Assembly: GCA_036270095.1 (NCBI GenBank)
Contig: DATBDE010000149.1
Location: forward strand, 1 to 64,000
Reading direction: 5' to 3'
Source of the DNA: DATBDE01 sp036270095
GTDB lineage: Bacteria > Actinomycetota > Thermoleophilia > Solirubrobacterales > Solirubrobacteraceae
Length of the DNA stretch: 64,000 nucleotides
The translations under genes and the position numbers were made by a program. Shown piece after piece: positions 14,428 through 22,642 of this stretch. The notes below the pieces were generated by a model that was not told the origin of the DNA, ran no database searches, and saw nothing but the letters and a program-made list of their open reading frames with translations. Numbering within the stretch: position 1 is the first letter of the stretch; every line of letters begins with the position of its first letter.

Positions 14428-16922
14428 GGCTGCCGCTGTTCTGGCTGCGCGACTACTGCGACCCGCCGCTCACGACCGAGGAGCTCGCGGACCGTTTCGA
14501 TCTCTCGGGGACCGAGGTGGGCTGGATCGAGCACCACGGCGCCGGGGCGCTGCATCGCTTCGTCGTCGGCCGCGTGGTCGAGGCCGACAAGCACCCCAAC
14601 GCCGACCGGCTGAGCGTGTGCCGCGTGGACGTCGGCGACGGCGACCCGGCCCAGATCGTGTGCGGCGCCCCCAATGTGGCCGCGGGGCAGACGGTCGCGG
14701 TGGCCAGGCCGGGCGCGGTCATGCCGGACGGGAGCGAGTTGGGCGCGGCCAAGCTGCGCGGGATCGAGTCCCAGGGGATGATCCTGGCCGAGGACGAGCT
14801 CGGCATCGGCACCGACCACGCCGGCATCCTCGTGCTCGACGACGACCTCGAGCCCGGCCAGCCGCTGGTCGACGCGCTGCCGATCGCGACCGACGTCATC
14901 AACCTCGAGATCACGCCCAACCGGCCCGACTGCCTGGGCGTCTACGGCCTCGCGCGCGAAGTCCACGCCATCACCGGCGCGCCGCTCGCCACCCCGCCGT
15001 GGAGCAGCGACCCCGGCTCGCCCGGGCCGGTGCAGGGCGCCGAGGTCGTGGTGGAGGACGACGAGCTTTGCCCGCGCTTCACCGCGCGCGTGTACGACGA
15101 CGTGCGCATCGGCCCGTCGCCGCCGTGGCTGAAGGCGCGGCTGATGGCCGCCGGCCAGCGCCCGATCAACAACGTCGTCGACATCACGAACTTCGTGATG
15201 CTGCTGACCGGCCACCCGTTGCACGCGTTCGACCTCGACCAGGTGGCGGGGCACCGGCTGGTCGTGCGCCCGGCGCACGAGGGCGAGCGCATCGAGCTGC
15301 TCGACGGCGCCGTGCGCGAGCTCGAGCCGCCGATGGTGGTCATCCTCGACGACGACGGCCCGACCTCGCTGGCCGGGATCATGGGCGGCTCGCGCTCGGA
15401 GGTCTCCGAGGCCACGATCCGCGTGCTCATGGAGGTGGCGAGCTGGAACGGCCCCAACATCCAGCGCACCTCGCGCAAGCTCGGCGTGCGCAGCGAGGCC
15501 TCGTCACGGTTCGAGAAGGGCCTGCCGCCCGAGGCGGCGCTGGAGGCCCAGGTGATGGCCTCGATCCTGATGGAGCATGTGGTCGGCGCGACGCTCGCGC
15601 CGGGCACGATCGACGTCGGCGGCCCCGGCCCGGACCCGGCCCGGCTCACGCTGCGGCCGGCCCGCGTGGCCGCGTTGCTGGGTATCGACATCCTGGCCGA
15701 GCGCTGCGCGGAGATCCTCGAGGCGCTCGGGTTCGGCGTCTCGGCCGTGGACGGCGAGGCGCCGTTCGCGGTCACCGTCCCGCACTGGCGCCGCCTCGAC
15801 GTGACCCGCGAGATCGACCTGGTCGAGGAGGTCGCGCGGGTGGACGGTCTCGAGCGCCTGCCCGCCACCCTGCCGGCTCGGCGCGGCGCCTACGGCGTGC
15901 TGCGCCCCGACCAGCAGCGCCGCCGCGCCGTCGAGGACGCGCTGGCCGCGCGCGGGCTGTTCGAGATCGCCGGCTGGAGCTTCGGCTCCCCCGCGTTGCC
16001 CGACCGGCTGCGGCTGGCGCCCGACGACCCGCGGCGCCGGCTGGTCACGCTGGCCAACCCGCTGTCCTCGGCGCAGTCGGCCCTGCGCCCGACGCTGCTG
16101 GGCTCCCTGCTGGACAGCGCGCGCAACAACGTCGCCCGCGGCGCCGGCGATGTGCGCCTGTTCGAGCTCGGAGCGGTCTACGTCGACGAGCAGCAGCCGG
16201 CGTCGTCGGCCGAGGCCACCGCCCGCGGCCACGGCCCGCTGCCCTCCGACGCACAGCGCCGCGCCGACGCCGAGCGCGCCCATGCCGCCACGCTGCCGAC
16301 CGAGCGGCTCACCGCCGCCGCCGTGCTCGTGGGCGCGGCGCGGCCGGCGACGTGGCGCGACCCCGAGCCACCGCCGGCCGACTTCTACGCCGCCAAGGGC
16401 GTGCTCGAGGCCGTGGCGGCGGCGCTGCGGGTGCCGCTGGCCTTCGCCCCCGCCGACGACCAGCCGTTCCTCAACCCGGCGCGCGCCGCCCGGGTGTCGG
16501 CCGGCGCACAGCCGGTGGGCTGGATCGGCGAGCTCCATCCCGCCGTGGCGGCGGAGTGGGAGCTCCCCGGCGCCGCCGTCTTCGAGGTCGACCTCGAGGC
16601 GCTGTTCGCGGTCGTGCCCGGCCCGCCGGCCTACGAGGATGTGACCTCGTTCCCGGCCGTGCACCGCGACCTGGCCATCGTCGTGCCCGAATCTGTGCCC
16701 GCCGCCGCGGTGCTCGACGTGCTGCGCGCGTCCCCGCTGGCCGAGGACGTCGGCGTCTTCGACGTCTACCGCGGGCCCCAGGTCGACGAGGACGCCAAGT
16801 CGCTGGCCGTGCACGTCTCCTTCCGGGCGCCCGACCGCACGCTGACCGACGAAGAGGTCGATCGCGAGGTGGCGGCGCTGACCGAGCGGCTGCGGTCGCT
16901 GGGGGGCGAGCTGCGTGCCTAG
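14424..16922 (+). CDS. pheT: Phenylalanine--tRNA ligase beta subunit
   Basis: 832 residues from ATG 14424 inside the pheS stop; the longer frame to 14214 lies within pheS. Domain order: B1/EMAP-type tRNA-binding domain (about 40-150, VVEADKHPNADRLSVCRVDV), B3/B4 editing domain (about 210-400), B5 (about 400-480), catalytic-like core, and the C-terminal anticodon-binding FDX-ACB domain (about 740-832, SFPAVHRDLAIVVPE). It forms the alpha2-beta2 enzyme with PheS. A small Ala-rich insert occurs around residues 590-620. The stop overlaps argC by eight bases. Confidence 0.98.
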   Translation: MRLPLFWLRDYCDPPLTTEELADRFDLSGTEVGWIEHHGAGALHRFVVGRVVEADKHPNADRLSVCRVDVGDGDPAQIVCGAPNVAAGQTVAVARPGAVMPDGSELGAAKLRGIESQGMILAEDELGIGTDHAGILVLDDDLEPGQPLVDALPIATDVINLEITPNRPDCLGVYGLAREVHAITGAPLATPPWSSDPGSPGPVQGAEVVVEDDELCPRFTARVYDDVRIGPSPPWLKARLMAAGQRPINNVVDITNFVMLLTGHPLHAFDLDQVAGHRLVVRPAHEGERIELLDGAVRELEPPMVVILDDDGPTSLAGIMGGSRSEVSEATIRVLMEVASWNGPNIQRTSRKLGVRSEASSRFEKGLPPEAALEAQVMASILMEHVVGATLAPGTIDVGGPGPDPARLTLRPARVAALLGIDILAERCAEILEALGFGVSAVDGEAPFAVTVPHWRRLDVTREIDLVEEVARVDGLERLPATLPARRGAYGVLRPDQQRRRAVEDALAARGLFEIAGWSFGSPALPDRLRLAPDDPRRRLVTLANPLSSAQSALRPTLLGSLLDSARNNVARGAGDVRLFELGAVYVDEQQPASSAEATARGHGPLPSDAQRRADAERAHAATLPTERLTAAAVLVGAARPATWRDPEPPPADFYAAKGVLEAVAAALRVPLAFAPADDQPFLNPARAARVSAGAQPVGWIGELHPAVAAEWELPGAAVFEVDLEALFAVVPGPPAYEDVTSFPAVHRDLAIVVPESVPAAAVLDVLRASPLAEDVGVFDVYRGPQVDEDAKSLAVHVSFRAPDRTLTDEEVDREVAALTERLRSLGGELRA

Positions 16923-17907
16923 CGCCGCCGTCATCGGAGCCACGGGCTACACCGGGGCGCTGGCCGCGTCGCTGCTGTGGCGGCACCCGTCGATCGACCT
17001 CGTGGCCGTGACCTCGCGCAGCGAGAAGGGGCGCTTGGACGACCTCTACCCGCGCCACCGCGTGCCGCTGGAGCTCGAGGAGCTCGACGTGCAGCGCCAC
17101 GGCGCCGTGGACGCGGCGATCGTCGCCTACCCGCACGGGGCGTCGTCGGGCGTGGTCGCGGCCCTCCGGGCCCGCGGAGCGAGGATTGTCGATCTCAGTG
17201 CGGACTTCCGCCTCCGCGACCCCGACGAGTACGCGCGCTGGTACGGCGACCACGAGGCGCCCGAGCTCGTCGACGACGCCGTCTACGGCCTCACCGAGCT
17301 CTACCGCGACGAGGTCGCCGACGCCGACCTCGTGGCCAACCCCGGGTGCTACCCGACCGCGACGCTGCTGGCACTGGCGCCGCTGGCCCGCGCCGGCCTC
17401 ATCGCCGACGTCGTCGTCGACGCCAAGTCGGGCGTCTCGGGCGCCGGGCGCGCGCCGTCGGACAAGGTCCACTTCGTCACTGCGGACGAGAACGTCAACG
17501 CCTACGGCGTGCCGCTGCACCGCCACGTGGCCGAGATCGACCAGGAGCTCGCGCTGCTCGGCGCGCCGGTGACCGCGACGTTCACGCCCCACCTGCTGCC
17601 GCTCGACCAGGGCGAGCTCGTGTCCTGCTACGTGACCCCGGCGCGCCCGACCGACCAGGACGAGATCGCCGGCCTGTACGCCGACGCCTACGTGGGCGAG
17701 CGCTTCGTCGAGCTCACCGACCGGCCGCCGGGCGTGCGCGACGTGCGCGACACGAACATCTGCCGCATCTCCGTCCACGAGGATCCGCGCACGGGCAAGC
17801 TCATCGTGTTCGGGGCGATCGACAACCTGTGGAAGGGCGCGGCGTCCCAGGCGGTGCAGAACCTCAACCTCATGCTCGGGCTGGGGGAGGGGGAGGCGAT
17901 CACGTGA
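16915..17907 (+). CDS. argC: N-acetyl-gamma-glutamyl-phosphate reductase
   Basis: 330 residues, GTG start overlapping pheT. NADPH-binding GATGYTG at 8-14, catalytic Cys145 in ANPGCYPTATLL, and KSGVSGAGRAPS in the substrate region. It reduces N-acetylglutamyl phosphate to the semialdehyde in arginine synthesis. First gene of argCJBDG, with no gap to the PheRS genes, so arginine synthesis and tRNA charging are probably co-transcribed. Confidence 0.97.
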   Translation: MPSAAVIGATGYTGALAASLLWRHPSIDLVAVTSRSEKGRLDDLYPRHRVPLELEELDVQRHGAVDAAIVAYPHGASSGVVAALRARGARIVDLSADFRLRDPDEYARWYGDHEAPELVDDAVYGLTELYRDEVADADLVANPGCYPTATLLALAPLARAGLIADVVVDAKSGVSGAGRAPSDKVHFVTADENVNAYGVPLHRHVAEIDQELALLGAPVTATFTPHLLPLDQGELVSCYVTPARPTDQDEIAGLYADAYVGERFVELTDRPPGVRDVRDTNICRISVHEDPRTGKLIVFGAIDNLWKGAASQAVQNLNLMLGLGEGEAIT

Positions 17908-19139
17908 GCTTCTTCGACTCGCGCTGGATCGACCGGCCCGACCACGTGGCCGAGCTCACGGGCGGCCTGCCCCGGGGCTTCCGCGCCGCTTCGGGCCGGG
18001 CCGGGATCAAGCCCAGCGGCAAGCCCGACGTCGGCCTGCTCGTGTGCGACCGCGTCGATGCCACCAGCGCCGCGCGCTTCACGCGGTCGGGCGTGCTCGC
18101 CGCGCCCGTGCTGCTCACGCAGGAGCGCTGCCGGCTCGAGGGCCTGCGGGCGGTGGTGGCGAACTCCGGCAACGCCAACGCGGCCACCGGGCGCCGCGGG
18201 CTCGACGCGGCCACGAAGATGCAGGGCGCGGCGGCGGTAGCCGGCGGGGTTGCGGCCGAGCGCGTGGCCGTGTGCTCGACCGGCGTGATCGGGGTGCCGC
18301 TCGACGCCGACGCGATCGTGCGCGCGCTGCCCGACGTGCACGCCGAGCTCTCCGACGGCGGCGACGCCGCCTTCACCGAGGGGATCTCGACCACCGACGT
18401 GATCGAGAAGCGCGCGGCGCTGCAGGTGGAGCTGGGCAGCGGGCCGGTGCGGCTCTCGGCCCAGGCCAAGGGCGCGGGCATGATCTCGCCCCACTTCGCC
18501 ACGCTGCTGTGCTTCGTGCAGACCGACGCCGTCCTGGACGCCGCGACCTGCGACCTGCTTCTGGGCGCGACCTGCGCGCGCTCGTTCGAGCGCATCAGCG
18601 TCGACGGCCAGCTCTCGACCAACGACACCGTGGTGCTCATGGCCTCGGGCGCCAGCGGCGTGCGGGTGGAGCCCGAGACCGAGGACGAGCTGCGCCTGGG
18701 CGAGGCCCTGGACGCGCTGCTGCGCCAGGTGGCGATCCTGTGCGTGCGCGACGGCGAGGGCGCCGGCCGGGTGGGGCGGGTCGTCGTGCGCGGCGGCCAG
18801 CACCTGCACGTCGAAGCTGCCGCCCGCGCCGTGGCCGACTCCCCGCTGGTCAAGACCGCGCTGAACGGCGGCGACCCCAACTGGGGCCGGATCGCCCAGG
18901 CGGTGGGCATGGCCCTGCCGGGCACCGCGCCGCTGCCGCTGGACATCGCCATCGAGGGCGTGCCCGTGCTGTCGGGCGGCGCGCCGGTCGACCACGACGT
19001 GGCCGACCTCGAGCAGCGCGTCGCCGGCAGGGAGGTCGTCTACGAGGTCGGCTTGCCGGGCGAGGGGGCCGACACCGAGGTGTTCTTCTCCGACCTCGGC
19101 CACGCCTACGTGACCCTGAACGCGGAGTACACGACGTGA
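17904..19139 (+). CDS. argJ: Bifunctional ornithine acetyltransferase / N-acetylglutamate synthase
   Basis: 411 residues from GTG 17904, overlapping argC by four bases. ArgJ is made as a precursor that self-cleaves before a conserved Thr; here KGAGMISPHFAT places the break between Ala199 and Thr200. The usual ANSGNANAATG and VCSTGVIGVPL motifs (oxyanion hole) and C-terminal NGGDPNWGRIAQA are present. It recycles the acetyl group from N-acetylornithine to glutamate, making a separate ArgE unnecessary. The stop shares one base with argB. Confidence 0.97.
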   Translation: MSFFDSRWIDRPDHVAELTGGLPRGFRAASGRAGIKPSGKPDVGLLVCDRVDATSAARFTRSGVLAAPVLLTQERCRLEGLRAVVANSGNANAATGRRGLDAATKMQGAAAVAGGVAAERVAVCSTGVIGVPLDADAIVRALPDVHAELSDGGDAAFTEGISTTDVIEKRAALQVELGSGPVRLSAQAKGAGMISPHFATLLCFVQTDAVLDAATCDLLLGATCARSFERISVDGQLSTNDTVVLMASGASGVRVEPETEDELRLGEALDALLRQVAILCVRDGEGAGRVGRVVVRGGQHLHVEAAARAVADSPLVKTALNGGDPNWGRIAQAVGMALPGTAPLPLDIAIEGVPVLSGGAPVDHDVADLEQRVAGREVVYEVGLPGEGADTEVFFSDLGHAYVTLNAEYTT

Positions 19140-19987
19140 TGCGCGACGTCGCCACCCTGCTCGAGGCGCTGCCCTACATCCGCGAATTCCACGGGCGCAC
19201 CGTGGTGATCAAGTACGGCGGCGCGGCCATGCACGACCCCGCCCTGCGCGAGGAGTTCGCGCGCGACGTGGTCCTCCTCAAGTACGTCGGGCTCAACCCG
19301 GTCGTCGTCCACGGCGGCGGGCCCGAGGTCACGCGGCTGATGCAGCGGCTGCACATGCCGGTCGAGTTCGTCGGCGGCCTGCGGGTGTCCGACGCCGAGA
19401 CGGTGGAGGTGGCCAAGATGGTGCTGGTGGGCAAGGTCAACAAGGACATCGTCCTGCGCCTCGGGCGCCACGGGCAGCCCGCGGTCGGGCTGTGCGGCGA
19501 CGACGGGCTGCTGTTCCGCGTGGAGCGCCAGGCGGCGCCCGGGGGCGAGGACATCGGCTTCGTCGGCCGCATCGAGCGCATCGACGTGGACGTGCTCAAG
19601 CACGTGGCCAGCGACTACATCCCGGTCATCGCCTCGGTGGGCGCCGACCGCGAGGGCAACTCGTACAACATCAACGCCGACGAGGCGGCGGGTGCGGTGG
19701 CGCGGGCCCTGCGCGCCTACAAGGTCATCTTCCTCACCGATGTCGAGGGCTGGTTGCGCGAGGTCGACGATCCCGACACGCTGGTGGGCGAGGCCACGGC
19801 GGACGAGGTCGTCCTCGCCCTCGACGAGGTCGCGGGCGGGATGCGGCCCAAGCTCGCCGCCTGCGTGGACGCCATCAGCGGCGGCGTCCGGTACGCCCAC
19901 ATCGTGGACGGCCGCGTGCCGCACTCGCTGCTGCTCGAGCTCTTCACCGACGCCGGCGTGGGAACCCGGATCGTCCCGGCCCGATGA
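19139..19987 (+). CDS. argB: Acetylglutamate kinase
   Basis: 282 residues from ATG 19139 within the argJ stop region. Amino-acid-kinase fold with K25 in VVIKYGGAAM, VVVHGGGPEVTRLM and YNINADEAAGAVA. It carries an N-terminal helix (VATLLEALPYIREF) like that of arginine-inhibited hexameric enzymes such as Thermotoga ArgB, so feedback inhibition by arginine is likely (inference). It phosphorylates N-acetylglutamate. The TGA overlaps argD by four bases. Confidence 0.97.
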   Translation: MRDVATLLEALPYIREFHGRTVVIKYGGAAMHDPALREEFARDVVLLKYVGLNPVVVHGGGPEVTRLMQRLHMPVEFVGGLRVSDAETVEVAKMVLVGKVNKDIVLRLGRHGQPAVGLCGDDGLLFRVERQAAPGGEDIGFVGRIERIDVDVLKHVASDYIPVIASVGADREGNSYNINADEAAGAVARALRAYKVIFLTDVEGWLREVDDPDTLVGEATADEVVLALDEVAGGMRPKLAACVDAISGGVRYAHIVDGRVPHSLLLELFTDAGVGTRIVPAR

Positions 19988-21141
19988 GCGTCGCCGACCT
20001 CCAGGCCATGGAGGGGCGCTACGTGCTGCCCACCTACGCGCGCTTCCCGGTGCAGCTCGTGCGCGGCGCCGGCTGCCGCCTGTGGGACGACGAGGGCAAC
20101 GAGTACCTCGACTTCCTCGCCGGCATCTCGGTCTGCAACACCGGCCATTGCCACCCCGAGGTCGTGGGCGCGGTGCAGGAGCAGGCGGCGCAGCTCATGC
20201 ACACGACCAACCTCTTCTACACCGCGCCGGGCATGGAGCTGGCCGAGCGCCTGTCCCGCTCCTCGCTGGGCGGGCGGGTGTTCTTCTCGAACTCCGGGGC
20301 CGAGGCCAACGAGGCCGCGATCAAGCTCGTACGCAAGCGCAAGCTCGGCGGCGACGTGGTCGTGGCCGCCGGCGCGTTCCACGGCCGGACCTACGGCGCG
20401 CTGTCGGCGACGCCGCAGGAGACCAAGCAGGCGCCGTTCGCTCCGCTGGTGCCCGGCTTCCGGGTGGTGCCGCGCGACGACCCCGGCGCGCTGGACGCCG
20501 CCGTGGACGAGGGGACCGCGGCGGTGCTTCTCGAGCCGATTCAGGGCGAGACCGGGATCTGGCCGCTCTCGGACGCGATGCTGCGCACCGCTCGCAACGC
20601 GTGCGACCGCGCGGGCGCGGCGCTGGTCTTCGACGAGATCCAGACCGGCATGGGGCGCACGGGCACGCTGTGGGCCTACGAGCAGACCGGGGTCAGGCCC
20701 GACGCGCTGACCACGGCCAAGGCGCTGGGCGGCGGCATGCCGATCGGGGCCCTCGTGACCTCGCCGGGCCTGGCCGACGTGCTCGAGCCCGGCGACCACG
20801 GCTCGACCTTCGCCGGCGGGCCGGTGGTGGCCCGGGCCGCGCTGGCGGCGCTCGACGTGATCGACCGGCCGGAGCTGCTCGCCGAGGTCGTGCGCCTGGG
20901 CGTCGTGCTGGCCGACGGCCTGGCGCAGCTGCCGGGCGTGCGGCTGGTGCACGGCCGCGGCCTGATGCAGGCCATCGAGGTCGACGACGCGCCCGCGGTG
21001 ACGCGCCGCGCGCTGCTCGAGCAGCGCCTGATCGCCAACGCCACCGGCCCCACCACGATCCGGTTCGAGCCGCCGCTGGTCGTGACCGAGGAGCAGATCC
21101 ACGACGCGCTGGAGCGGATGACGCGATGCCTGACGCCCTGA
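19984..21141 (+). CDS. argD: Acetylornithine aminotransferase
   Basis: 385 residues from ATG 19984. Class III PLP aminotransferase: FSNSGAEANEAAIKLVRK (phosphate site), AFHGRTYGAL, LVFDEIQTGMGRTG and PLP lysine K246 in LTTAKALGGGMPIGA. Converts N-acetylglutamate semialdehyde to N-acetylornithine. Overlaps argG by 16 bases. Confidence 0.96.
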   Translation: MSVADLQAMEGRYVLPTYARFPVQLVRGAGCRLWDDEGNEYLDFLAGISVCNTGHCHPEVVGAVQEQAAQLMHTTNLFYTAPGMELAERLSRSSLGGRVFFSNSGAEANEAAIKLVRKRKLGGDVVVAAGAFHGRTYGALSATPQETKQAPFAPLVPGFRVVPRDDPGALDAAVDEGTAAVLLEPIQGETGIWPLSDAMLRTARNACDRAGAALVFDEIQTGMGRTGTLWAYEQTGVRPDALTTAKALGGGMPIGALVTSPGLADVLEPGDHGSTFAGGPVVARAALAALDVIDRPELLAEVVRLGVVLADGLAQLPGVRLVHGRGLMQAIEVDDAPAVTRRALLEQRLIANATGPTTIRFEPPLVVTEEQIHDALERMTRCLTP

Positions 21142-22385
21142 GGAAGACCGCCAGCTATGAGGCCGAGCCCGGCGACGTCGGGCGGGTGCTGCTCTTGTAC
21201 TCGGGCGGTCTGGACACCAGCGTGATGCTCAAGTGGATCCAGGAGCGCTACGAGGCCGAGGTCGTGGCCCTGACCGTGAACCTGGGCCAGCCCGGCGAGG
21301 ACTACGACGTCGTCAAGGGCAAGGCGCTGCAGCTCGGCGCCCTGGACTGCCACGTGGTCGACGCGCGCGAGGAGTTCGCGCGCGAGTACCTCGCCCCGGC
21401 CATCAAGGCCAACGCCGTCTACGGCCTCGGCTACCCGCTGTTCACCGCGCTGGGGCGGCCGCTGATCGCCAAGCTGGCCGTGCAGTGCGCGCGCGAGACC
21501 GGCTGCGACACCGTCGCCCACGGCTGCACGGGCAAGGGCAACGACCAGGTGCGGATCGAGGCCACGGTGACGACGCTGGCGCCCGAGCTGAAGATCATCG
21601 CGCCCGTGCGCGGGTGGCAGATGGGCCGCGACCAGGAGGTCGCCTACGCGCGCGAGCACGGGATCCCGGTCAAGGGCGGCACGGAGGTGGCCCCGTACTC
21701 GATCGATGACAACCTGTGGGGGCGCTCGTCCGAGGGGCGCTGGATCGAGGACCTCGACCACGCGCCCGAGGACGATGTCTTCCAGCTCGTCACCCGGCCG
21801 GAGGAGGCGCCCGACGAGGCCGAGGAGATCGTGCTCGGGTTCGAGCGCGGGCTGCCGGTGGCGCTCGACGGTGAGCGGCTGGACCTGGTGGAGCTGATCG
21901 AGCGGGTGGGCGCGATCGGCGCGCGCCACGGCGTTGGCATCGTCGACCACATCGAGGACCGCATCGTGGGCCTGAAGGTGCGCGACATCTACGAGGTCCC
22001 CGCCGCGGCGATCCTGCTGCCCGCCCACGCCGAGCTCGAGAAGCTCGTGGGCACGATCCACCAGAACCAGTTCAAGCCCGAGCTCGACCGCCAATGGGGC
22101 TACCTCGTCTACGCGGGCCTGTGGTGGGAGCCGCTGCGCTCCGACCTCGACGCGTACATGGACGCGGTCAACGCCCAGGTCACGGGCGAGGTGGCGCTGA
22201 AGCTCTACAAGGGGTCGGCGCGGGTCGTGCGGCGCTCGTCGCCCAACGCGATCTACGATCCGGCCTTGGCCACCTTCGCCGAGTCCGGCGGGTTGTTCTC
22301 GCAGCAGGCCTCGCCCGGGTTCATCGAGCTGTGGTCGCTGCAGTCGCGCATGGCCTGGCGCGTACGGCACGAGGAAGAGGGGTAA
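21126..22385 (+). CDS. argG: Argininosuccinate synthase
   Basis: 419 residues from ATG 21126. ATP-pyrophosphatase P-loop LLLYSGGLDTSVMLKWIQ, followed by TVNLGQPGEDYD, CTGKGNDQVRIEAT and VAPYSIDDNLWGRSSEG. It joins citrulline and aspartate. The family-typical length and the long argD overlap support this start. argF, argH and argR are not in the run; citrulline formation and the final lyase step must be encoded elsewhere. Confidence 0.97.
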   Translation: MPDALRKTASYEAEPGDVGRVLLLYSGGLDTSVMLKWIQERYEAEVVALTVNLGQPGEDYDVVKGKALQLGALDCHVVDAREEFAREYLAPAIKANAVYGLGYPLFTALGRPLIAKLAVQCARETGCDTVAHGCTGKGNDQVRIEATVTTLAPELKIIAPVRGWQMGRDQEVAYAREHGIPVKGGTEVAPYSIDDNLWGRSSEGRWIEDLDHAPEDDVFQLVTRPEEAPDEAEEIVLGFERGLPVALDGERLDLVELIERVGAIGARHGVGIVDHIEDRIVGLKVRDIYEVPAAAILLPAHAELEKLVGTIHQNQFKPELDRQWGYLVYAGLWWEPLRSDLDAYMDAVNAQVTGEVALKLYKGSARVVRRSSPNAIYDPALATFAESGGLFSQQASPGFIELWSLQSRMAWRVRHEEEG

Positions 22386-22394
22386 CCGCAGCGC

Positions 22395-22565
22395 ATGGGA
22401 TACAAGCTTTTAGGCATGTTGGTCTGGAACGGTGGCAAGTGGTTCACCCGCCGCAAAGTGGGCGGCAGCTCGACCGGCCAGCGGGCCGGCTTCGTCGGCG
22501 GGCTGGCGGTCGTCACGGCCGCGGTCCTGTTCGTCCTTTCGCGGAAAGAGGACGACGGCGAGTAG
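22395..22565 (+). CDS. Small single-span membrane protein
   Basis: 56 residues from ATG 22395, ten bases after argG, with GAGGGG about 13 bases upstream. Begins MGYKLLGMLVWNGGKWFTRR, then one hydrophobic segment (AGFVGGLAVVTAAVLFVL) and a charged SRKEDDGE end. I do not recognise a named family, but the basic N-terminus, single helix and acidic tail look like a genuine small membrane protein. Possibly the last gene of the arginine operon. Confidence 0.6.
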   Translation: MGYKLLGMLVWNGGKWFTRRKVGGSSTGQRAGFVGGLAVVTAAVLFVLSRKEDDGE

Positions 22566-22626
22566 GTCTTCGGCGGGGCTGCCGGACTTTGCGGCCAGCC
22601 CCGTCCGAGCAGTCCGAGCCGGCGCC

Positions 22627-22632
22627 TATTGT
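22627..22632 (+). promoter_or_regulatory. Possible -10 element of dnaE
   Basis: TATTGT ends ten bases before GTG 22643, and no Shine-Dalgarno is present. The spacing is slightly longer than at the other leaderless candidates. Confidence 0.35.
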
Positions 22633-22642
22633 TGGCCGTCCG

